Assembly: GCA_902477755.1 (NCBI GenBank)
Contig: CABSIK010000024.1
Coordinates: 1-19,487 of the forward strand
Source: an uncultured Clostridia bacterium
Lineage (GTDB): Bacteria; Bacillota; Clostridia; Lachnospirales; Anaerotignaceae
Length of the DNA stretch: 19,487 nucleotides
Direction: 5' to 3'
Both the position numbers and the translations under genes were made by a program. Each line of letters starts with the position of its first letter. Within the stretch, counting starts at the first letter, position 1. This document shows, in pieces, positions 14,134 through 19,487 of the stretch. The notes beneath the pieces are model-generated. The model was not told the DNA's origin. It saw only the letters and a program-made list of their open reading frames with translations, and ran no database searches.

Positions 14134-16002
14134 TTATGCTTCTGTTGTTTCTTCCGGTTTTCTTTCCAGAATTTCCATGAATTCCTCACCAGTGATGGTT
14201 TCTTTTTCCAGCAGATAAGCAGAAATTTCGTCCAGCTTTTCTTTATGGCTGCTGATGATGTCATAAGCCTTGTCATGGGCTTCTTTTACCATGGCAATAA
14301 CCGCCGCATCAATACGGGTTGCTGTTTCATTGGAGCAAGCCAATGTGGTATCACCGCCCAAATACTGGTTATTGATGGTCTCCAATGCCACCATGCCAAA
14401 CTCGTCACTCATGCCGTAACGGGTAATCATAGCCCTTGCCATACGGGTTGCCTGCTCGATGTCGTTGGACGCCCCGGTGGTGATGGAGTTGAACTGGATT
14501 TCTTCTGCTACACGACCGCCAGTGAGTGTGGCAATCTTATTGAAGGCTTCTTCCTTATTCATGAGGAATTTTTCGCCCTCATCAATCTGGAGAGTATAAC
14601 CCAAGGCGCCGGAAGTTCTGGGAATAATGGTGATTTTATGAACAGGTGCGGAATTTTTCTGCAAAGCCACTACCAGCGCATGCCCAACTTCGTGATATGC
14701 AATGATGGCTTTTTCTTCTTTGGAAATAACTGCGCCTTTCCGCTGATAACCTGCCAGAATCACTTCTACACTTTCTTCCAAGTCTGTCTGGCTCACTTTA
14801 TCCCGACCCATACGCACGGCACGGAGAGCGCCTTCGTTGATGATATTGGCAAGTTCCGCACCGGAAGCGCCGCTGGTTGCTCTTGCCACTGCGCTAAAGT
14901 CGATATTATCTTCCATTTTGATTTTTGCCGCGTGAACTTTCAAAATGGCTTCGCGTCCCTGCAAGTCAGGCAGTTCCACAGGGATTCTTCTGTCGAAACG
15001 ACCGGGACGCAGGAGGGCTTTGTCCAGTGTTTCGGGACGGTTGGTGGCTGCCAGAATAACAACGCCTTTTGTAGCATCGAAACCGTCCATTTCGGTCAGC
15101 AGCTGGTTCAGAGTCTGCTCTCTTTCATCGTTGCCGCCCATGCCGCCCCCGTCACGTTTTTTCCCAATGGTATCAATTTCGTCGATGAACACGATACAAG
15201 GAGCTTTTTCTCCTGCCTGTTTGAACAGGTCACGGACTTTTGCCGCACCCATACCAACGAACATTTCCACAAATTCAGAACCGGAGATAGAGAAGAAAGG
15301 TACGTTTGCTTCCCCGGCTACTGCCTGTGCCAGCAGAGTTTTACCAGTCCCCGGAGGGCCCACCAGCAGGGCGCCTTTTGGCATCTTTGCACCTACGCTG
15401 GTGTATTTTGCAGGGTTATTCAAAAAGTCCACGATTTCCGTCAAAGCCTCTTTGGCCTCGTCCTGTCCCGCAACGTCTTTAAACGTCTTACCCGTCTGTG
15501 CTTTCACATAAATCTTCGCATTGGACTTGCCAAAAGCCATGGCATTGCCGCCAAAACCGCCTTTTTTCATCATTCTTCCAATAACCAGCCGCCAGAACAG
15601 GAAAAACAGCAGGAACATGATAAGAGAACTCATCCATGGTGAAACTTCCTTGGGCTCAATGGCGGAGAAGTTTGCCCCTGCCGCATACAAACGGTCTACC
15701 AGCATATTATCCTGCATCCGCACAGTGCAGTAGAGCATTTCATGCTGCTGCTGACCGGGGAAAATCATTGTCTGCTGTTCCTCATTAGTATCTTCCTTCA
15801 GGGAATAATAGATCACATCCTCATTGACCTGTACCTGATCGATATTCTTTGCTTCCAATTCGTCCAAAAATACATTGTAACTTACTTCCTGCACCGTGTT
15901 GCTTGCAAACATGGGCAGTACCAGCCAGTTGATGACAAACATCACTGCCAGAGCAATGAGCCAGTAATAAATCAACGGCTTCTTCTGGTTTTCCATATAC
16001 AT
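14134..16002 (-). CDS. ftsH: ATP-dependent membrane zinc protease FtsH
   Basis: The protein has 622 residues, a normal length. It has a membrane segment at about 11-32, an outside domain to about 120, and a second membrane segment at about 124-143. The AAA+ domain has Walker A GPPGTGKT (215-222), Walker B VFIDEID (271-277) and the second-region-of-homology arginines in RPGRFDRR. The M41 protease domain has HEVGH at 437-441 and the third zinc ligand Asp514. FtsH forms hexamers in the membrane and degrades damaged membrane proteins and some regulators. The start at 16002 directly abuts the stop of the MarR gene (16003), so translation is coupled, and AAAGGCGAG serves as ribosome binding site. 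Control by a MarR protein in the same operon is unusual. Confidence 0.96.
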   Translation of the reverse strand: MYMENQKKPLIYYWLIALAVMFVINWLVLPMFASNTVQEVSYNVFLDELEAKNIDQVQVNEDVIYYSLKEDTNEEQQTMIFPGQQQHEMLYCTVRMQDNMLVDRLYAAGANFSAIEPKEVSPWMSSLIMFLLFFLFWRLVIGRMMKKGGFGGNAMAFGKSNAKIYVKAQTGKTFKDVAGQDEAKEALTEIVDFLNNPAKYTSVGAKMPKGALLVGPPGTGKTLLAQAVAGEANVPFFSISGSEFVEMFVGMGAAKVRDLFKQAGEKAPCIVFIDEIDTIGKKRDGGGMGGNDEREQTLNQLLTEMDGFDATKGVVILAATNRPETLDKALLRPGRFDRRIPVELPDLQGREAILKVHAAKIKMEDNIDFSAVARATSGASGAELANIINEGALRAVRMGRDKVSQTDLEESVEVILAGYQRKGAVISKEEKAIIAYHEVGHALVVALQKNSAPVHKITIIPRTSGALGYTLQIDEGEKFLMNKEEAFNKIATLTGGRVAEEIQFNSITTGASNDIEQATRMARAMITRYGMSDEFGMVALETINNQYLGGDTTLACSNETATRIDAAVIAMVKEAHDKAYDIISSHKEKLDEISAYLLEKETITGEEFMEILERKPEETTEA

Positions 16003-16473
16003 TCACTCGCCTTTCTGGGTCTCGTATGTAAGCATATCCACTTGCAGATTTGCTTTCATCTTTTCCAATATTTCCAAAAAAAATGCAATCTCAGCTTCTG
16101 ACAATCCCTGCAGGGCAATCTTTTCCATGCGTGCCACTGCCACTTCCACCTCCTGATGAAGGCTTTTTGCCTGAGAAGTCAAAATGATACGTTTCAGTCT
16201 GGCATCTTCTGCCACTGGAAGGCGCTGGATGAGGCCTTTTTTCTCCATACCCTTAAGTATCCCTGTGACCGTAGAACGGCGCACATGAAATTCTGCCTCC
16301 AGATCCCGCTGGAACACATTCTGCTCTTGATGCTGATAGAGATACTCCAATATGAACAACTGCATCCCTGTCAGATTTGCCGCCTCCACACATCCTGTAC
16401 AGGCGTTGGCACTGTGCCGCATGAGATTGGACACCATTTTCCATTCCAGACAAAAGGAAAATTTCGACTGCAT
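16003..16473 (-). CDS. MarR-family transcriptional regulator with CxxC
   Basis: The protein has 156 residues. The winged helix-turn-helix is at about 50-105 (FQRDLEAEFHVRRSTVTGIL ... GLIQRLPVAEDARLKRIILT), flanked by dimerisation helices. Residues 25-28 read CTGC, and there is a further Cys8. A redox or metal response is therefore possible but not shown. The start has GGAGG just upstream on the minus strand (16484-16480). The gene is directly upstream of, and coupled to, ftsH. A promoter with an overlapping inverted repeat at 16493-16529 makes self-repression likely, so FtsH amounts would follow its signal. Confidence 0.9.
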   Translation of the reverse strand: MQSKFSFCLEWKMVSNLMRHSANACTGCVEAANLTGMQLFILEYLYQHQEQNVFQRDLEAEFHVRRSTVTGILKGMEKKGLIQRLPVAEDARLKRIILTSQAKSLHQEVEVAVARMEKIALQGLSEAEIAFFLEILEKMKANLQVDMLTYETQKGE

Positions 16474-16492
16474 CCTGTCACCTCCAAAAAAA

Positions 16493-16529
16493 TGTTAGGG
16501 TACTAACTGTATCTTTCCCTAACAGTATA
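16493..16529 (-). promoter_or_regulatory. Promoter and MarR operator of the marR-ftsH operon
   Basis: On the minus strand the -10 is TATACT (16529-16524); the -35 is poor. The -10 overlaps a perfect 8-base inverted pair TGTTAGGG (16493-16500) and CCCTAACA (16517-16524). A nested GTTAG-GGTA-CTAAC lies at 16495-16508. TTAG...CTAA half-sites are typical of MarR/SlyA operators, and one placed on and just after the -10 would repress. Confidence 0.65.
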
Positions 16530-16554
16530 GCACCCTTTCTTCCACTGTATGTGA

Positions 16555-16574
16555 ATAAATTGTAAACAATTTAT
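16555..16574. promoter_or_regulatory. AT-rich palindrome between murA and marR
   Basis: ATAAATTGT and ACAATTTAT are perfect 9-base arms separated by AA. The site lies just upstream of the marR -35 region and a few bases after the murA stop. It may be an operator for another regulator. No T run follows, so it is not a clear terminator of murA. Confidence 0.4.
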
Positions 16575-16581
16575 GAATTTA

Positions 16582-17844
16582 TCAATCTTTTGACCGCTGG
16601 ATATCTGCCCCCAAATTCCGCAGCTTTTCCTCAATGCGGTCATAGCCCCGTTCAATGTGATAAATGTCGCTGATTTCCGTTTCTCCTCTGGCTGCCAGTG
16701 CTGACAGAATCAGAGCCGCCCCTGCCCGCAGATCTGTGGCACGGACGCTGGTTCCCGTGAGACTGTCCACACCTTCAATGATGGCGGAACGGCTGTCTAT
16801 TTTAATATCCGCACCCATGCGCTGCAATTCTGCCGCATGCATGAACCGATTTTCAAATACCGTTTCTGTGATAACGCTGGTTCCCTTGGTAACAGCCGCC
16901 AAACTCATGAACAACGCCTGCATATCTGTGGGAAAACCGGGATAGGGCATGGTTTTCAGCTGTATGGGACGAAGTTTGCCCTTCCGGTACACCCGCAGTC
17001 CCGATGGAGTCACCTCTGTTTTGGCATTACATTCTGTCAGCTTTGCGATGACAGGTGTCAAATGCTCCTGACGTACCTGTTCCAATAAAATATCTCCGCC
17101 AGTGATGGCTGCCGCCGTCATAAATGTCCCTGCCTCTATGCGGTCGGAAATGACGTTGTGTGTGGCACCATGCAGTCGTTTCTGTCCTTGAATGACAATA
17201 GTATCTGTGCCGTCTCCAGTAATTTCCGCCCCCATTTTCCGCAAAAAATCAGCCAGATCACATATTTCTGGTTCTGCCGCCGCATTCTCTATGGTGGTAG
17301 TGCCCTTTGCCAGCGTTGCCGCCATCATAATATTTTCCGTTGCCCCCACACTGGGAAAATCCAGATAGACCCGTTTGCCACGCAAGCCGTTTTTTGCCGA
17401 AAGCTCCACCACCCCATGTTCCAGCTTATGGACTGCTCCCATAATGGAAAATCCTTTCAAATGCAGATCCACCGGCCTGCTGCCAATGGGACAGCCGCCG
17501 GGCAAAGGCAGCGCCGCCTGATGACATCTTGCCAGCAAGGGACCTGCTGCCAGAAAAGATGCACGCATGGCACAGGCAGTTTTCTCCTCCGCCTTCTGGT
17601 TGGATAATGTTTCGCTGCGAACCTCCATCGTTTCCTTCTGGGCATCATAAGTGGTTTTTGCGCCAAATTCTTCCAATAATTCCGCCATTTCCATGACGTC
17701 TGTCAGTGGGGGGACGTTTGTAATGACACAGGGTTCTTCTGTGAGCAGACAGGCTGCCAGTATGGGTAAAACGGCATTTTTCGCGCCGCTGATCCGCACC
17801 GTGCCGTGAAGGGCTTCGCTTTGCCGTACAATAAATTTTTCCAT
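16582..17844 (-). CDS. murA: UDP-N-acetylglucosamine 1-carboxyvinyltransferase MurA
   Basis: The protein has 420 residues, the usual length. It transfers enolpyruvate from phosphoenolpyruvate to UDP-GlcNAc, the first committed step of peptidoglycan synthesis, in the cytoplasm. Visible landmarks are the N-terminal SGAKNAVLPILAA (19-31), the mobile loop with catalytic Cys118 in GGCPIGSRPVDLH, and GFPTDMQA late in the protein. The cysteine form is the fosfomycin-sensitive type. GAGGT about 8 bases before the ATG supports the start at 17844. Firmicutes often carry two paralogues (MurA1 and MurA2/MurZ); which this is cannot be told here. A long inverted repeat (17857-17917) lies just upstream of the ribosome binding site. 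Confidence 0.96.
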   Translation of the reverse strand: MEKFIVRQSEALHGTVRISGAKNAVLPILAACLLTEEPCVITNVPPLTDVMEMAELLEEFGAKTTYDAQKETMEVRSETLSNQKAEEKTACAMRASFLAAGPLLARCHQAALPLPGGCPIGSRPVDLHLKGFSIMGAVHKLEHGVVELSAKNGLRGKRVYLDFPSVGATENIMMAATLAKGTTTIENAAAEPEICDLADFLRKMGAEITGDGTDTIVIQGQKRLHGATHNVISDRIEAGTFMTAAAITGGDILLEQVRQEHLTPVIAKLTECNAKTEVTPSGLRVYRKGKLRPIQLKTMPYPGFPTDMQALFMSLAAVTKGTSVITETVFENRFMHAAELQRMGADIKIDSRSAIIEGVDSLTGTSVRATDLRAGAALILSALAARGETEISDIYHIERGYDRIEEKLRNLGADIQRSKD

Positions 17845-17856
17845 GGTTTTGACCTC

Positions 17857-17917
17857 GTTTTTTCAGAAATTTGTGTTTTTAGTATGCCCATGGAACACAT
17901 TCACAGTCTGAAAAAAC
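17857..17917 (-). promoter_or_regulatory. Inverted repeat in the murA upstream region
   Basis: GTTTTTTCAGA (17857-17867) and TCTGAAAAAAC (17907-17917) are perfect 11-base arms. A nested pair, TGTGTT (17872-17877) with AACACA (17894-17899), lies inside. In the murA mRNA this stem would end directly before the GAGGT ribosome binding site. Whether the whole stem is transcribed is not known, because no firm promoter was found. Confidence 0.4.
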
Positions 17918-17955
17918 AAGGGAAAAAACGCAATTTTTTGTCAGAAAAATAGGGC

Positions 17956-17984
17956 TTTACATCCCGAAAAAATCCGTGTATAAT
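17956..17984 (+). promoter_or_regulatory. Promoter of tRNA-Gly(CCC)
   Basis: TTTACA (17956-17961), 17 bases, then consensus TATAAT (17979-17984). The predicted start is near 17991, 8 bases before the mature tRNA. Confidence 0.87.
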
Positions 17985-17998
17985 TAACCATGAACTTT

Positions 17999-18069
17999 GC
18001 GGATGTAGTTCATTGGTAGAATGAAAGCTTCCCAAGCTTTAGAGGCGGGTTCGATTCCCGTCATCCGCT
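17999..18069 (+). tRNA. tRNA-Gly (CCC)
   Basis: This 71-base cloverleaf has acceptor arms GCGGATG / CATCCGC, anticodon stem AAAGC / GCTTT around TTCCCAA (anticodon CCC), T-arm GCGGG-TTCGATT-CCCGT and discriminator T. CCA is not encoded. It has its own strong promoter and terminator. Confidence 0.95.
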
Positions 18070-18075
18070 TTTTTG

Positions 18076-18105
18076 ACCTGTTGGCAATGCCAGCAGGTTT
18101 TTTTG
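18076..18105 (+). terminator. Terminator of tRNA-Gly(CCC)
   Basis: ACCTGTTGGC (18076-18085) pairs with GCCAGCAGGT (18089-18098), with one wobble, followed by a long T run. Confidence 0.85.
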
Positions 18106-18229
18106 TTGTTTTTTTGAAAAAAATTCCTTTTTTATGAAACCTTTCTTTTTTCCTTCCGTCAAACAAAACAGAAAACATCGGAAACAGCATAAATCAAAAA
18201 AACGCGACAACAAAAGGAGGTTGCTTGTT

Positions 18230-19267
18230 ATGAAACGAAATGTCATTACAGCTTTGTCATTAACCGCAGTTCTGCTTTGCAGTACCACAACAGCATTTGC
18301 CCAAGAAACACAGGTACCTATTTCTGAGAACCCTTCCGCAGAGGCACCCATTCCCGCTCTGCCGGAACGGTATCTGGCCTACGGCAGAATCACTGACATC
18401 CGCAAAGAAAACGGCGTCATCAAATCCATCACAGCTGAAGATGTGCAGGATCAGACAGTCATTTATATCGTATCAGAAGATACCCTGTGTCTGGACAGCG
18501 GCAAAGGCACCCAGATGGACATGAATGATCTGAAAGTTGGCGACGGCGTATACTTCTATCATAGTCCTGCCATGACCATGAGCATTCCTCCACAGACCTC
18601 TGTGGAAGCTATTGTAGCCAATATGCCTATGGACGTAGCTTGTGCCCGTTTCCACACCGTAGAGGCGGTAGAAAACACACAGAACGGCATCCGCATTACC
18701 ACCGATCAAGGCGGACTGTATATCACTGTCGCAAAGGATGCCACAGCAACATCCTATGCAGACAACAGCGCTTTTGATCTGGCTGATCTGAAGGAAGGCG
18801 ACCGGATTTTCACATGGTATGATGTTGTAGCAGAAAGTTACCCCGCTCAGGCTGGCGTAAATCGTCTGACAGTGGTTCCTGCTGTGGAAGATACAGAAAC
18901 AGCAGCATCCCCTGCGAAAATTTCCTACAGCAAGTCCGAAATGACCACCAAAGACGACGTGACCTGCGTACCTCTGCGTGAAACAGCTGACGCATTGGGC
19001 TTGACCCTCACATGGGATCGTGACAGCCGTACAGCCACACTGGAAAGTGACACACGCGCCATGGATCTGACAGAAGGCAAAGACCTGTATGTATCTACCT
19101 CAGCCATTCCCGGTGCCGTTGGCATGACTTCTCCCGGCACATTAGGCGTTGCGCCTTATATCGCTGATGATGGCGCTATGTATGTACCTGCGGAAGCCTT
19201 TGAATGGCTGGTAGGCTACGATGTAACAGAAGACAACACTACCGTAACCATCGCTGCGGAAAAATAA
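18230..19267 (+). CDS. Secreted protein with copper-amine-oxidase-N-like domain
   Basis: The protein has 345 residues from the ATG at 18230, chosen because AAAGGAGG (18213-18220) and a signal peptide (cleavage after TAFA, about residue 24) fit it; an in-frame start at 18134 would add 32 basic residues without a signal. Residues about 46-135 and 140-218 look like two related beta-rich modules (GRITDI...NGVIKSI...D-L-K-V-G-D and its counterpart NGIRITT...D-L-K-E-G-D). Residues about 232-343 match the copper amine oxidase N-terminal (stalk) domain found in many clostridial wall proteins, with VPLRETADALGLTLTWD and MYVPAEAFEWLVG. This domain is not itself an oxidase. No membrane anchor or wall-binding motif is seen. 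The function is unknown. No firm promoter was found in 18106-18229. Confidence 0.87.
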   Translation: MKRNVITALSLTAVLLCSTTTAFAQETQVPISENPSAEAPIPALPERYLAYGRITDIRKENGVIKSITAEDVQDQTVIYIVSEDTLCLDSGKGTQMDMNDLKVGDGVYFYHSPAMTMSIPPQTSVEAIVANMPMDVACARFHTVEAVENTQNGIRITTDQGGLYITVAKDATATSYADNSAFDLADLKEGDRIFTWYDVVAESYPAQAGVNRLTVVPAVEDTETAASPAKISYSKSEMTTKDDVTCVPLRETADALGLTLTWDRDSRTATLESDTRAMDLTEGKDLYVSTSAIPGAVGMTSPGTLGVAPYIADDGAMYVPAEAFEWLVGYDVTEDNTTVTIAAEK

Positions 19268-19286
19268 AAATCATCCTACTTAAATA

Positions 19287-19332
19287 AAAACAGCTGGAAT
19301 CTTTCAAACAAAAAAAGATTCCAGCTGTTTTT
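19287..19332. terminator. Terminator of the secreted-protein gene
   Basis: CAGCTGGAATCTTT (19291-19304) and AAAGATTCCAGCTG (19314-19327) are perfect 14-base arms, extended by A and T runs on the two sides. The core is shared with the terminator at 9263-9305. Confidence 0.9.
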
Positions 19333-19376
19333 GTTTTCTTATAAATCAAAATTTCATACAAAAAAATCACAGATAC

Positions 19377-19415
19377 AAAAAAAGAAGCGCAACTTATGTT
19401 TGACGCTTCTTTTTT
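19377..19415. terminator. Terminator of the leftward tRNA-Gly(GCC)
   Basis: AGAAGCG (19383-19389) pairs with CGCTTCT (19404-19410), flanked by an A run on the left and a T run on the right. It lies just downstream of the tRNA on the minus strand and could also act rightward. Confidence 0.8.
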
Positions 19416-19435
19416 ACCCTCTCCCGAAATAGAAA

Positions 19436-19487
19436 AGCGCGAGACGAGATTCGAACTCGCGACCCTCGCCTTGGCAAGGCGATGCTC
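19436..19487 (-). tRNA. tRNA-Gly (GCC), 3' part
   Basis: Read on the minus strand, the anticodon arm TCGCC-TTGCCAA-GGCGA gives anticodon GCC. It is followed by T-arm GCGAG-TTCGAAT-CTCGT, acceptor strand CTCGCGC and discriminator T. The 5' third lies beyond the window. CCA is not encoded. Confidence 0.92.

Noticed and set aside
14245..15642. Rightward 465-residue open frame opposite ftsH
   Set aside because: FtsH motifs are complete on the minus strand. The antisense frame has no recognisable domain or ribosome binding site.

Overview
The window looks like chromosomal DNA from a spore-forming, anaerobic member of the Clostridia (Lachnospirales-like). Supporting signs are strong AAGGAGG ribosome binding sites, an S-layer-homology surface protein, a collagen-like protein with a sigma-K-type promoter, a PAS-type sigma-54 activator facing a -24/-12 promoter, and 37 intact coding or RNA signals typical of a low-to-moderate GC Firmicute. 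The species cannot be fixed from the sequence alone.

Layout. Positions 1-240 hold the start of a leftward gene (acyl-CoA dehydrogenase-like by its first 11 residues), its sigma-54 promoter, and a likely activator site. The activator itself is 244-1662. Next come an AraC/GyrI-type regulator (1742-2593), a YgjP-type metallopeptidase (2779-3492) and an initiator tRNA (3569-3642). Positions 3616-4400 hold no protein gene. They are an array of three extra copies of the tRNA 3' end, each followed by a terminator, with two nearly identical GC-rich bodies of about 147 bases that can fold as a multistem RNA. A hairpin repeat is inserted in one terminator. A metallo-beta-lactamase-fold hydrolase and an M20 amidohydrolase form an operon at 4582-6675. 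A large acidic-repeat S-layer protein is at 6857-9199.

Positions 9623-13035 form an amino-acid ABC importer operon (binding lipoprotein, permease, ATPase) ending in a DapF-like epimerase with both catalytic cysteines. This suggests uptake coupled to racemisation of an amino acid. Leftward genes follow: the collagen-like protein (13139-13966), then ftsH (14134-16002) abutting a MarR regulator (16003-16473) with a good operator, then murA (16582-17844). A tRNA-Gly(CCC) at 17999-18069 and a secreted protein with a copper-amine-oxidase-N-like domain (18230-19267) read rightward. A leftward tRNA-Gly(GCC) runs off the right end.

Most of the genes are ordinary. The strongest candidate for something undescribed is the tRNA-tail array at 3616-4400 with its possible structured RNA. 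Weaker leads are the importer/racemase operon, the autoregulated marR-ftsH pair and the sigma-54 control region at the left edge. All calls are by reading; no search or folding program was run.
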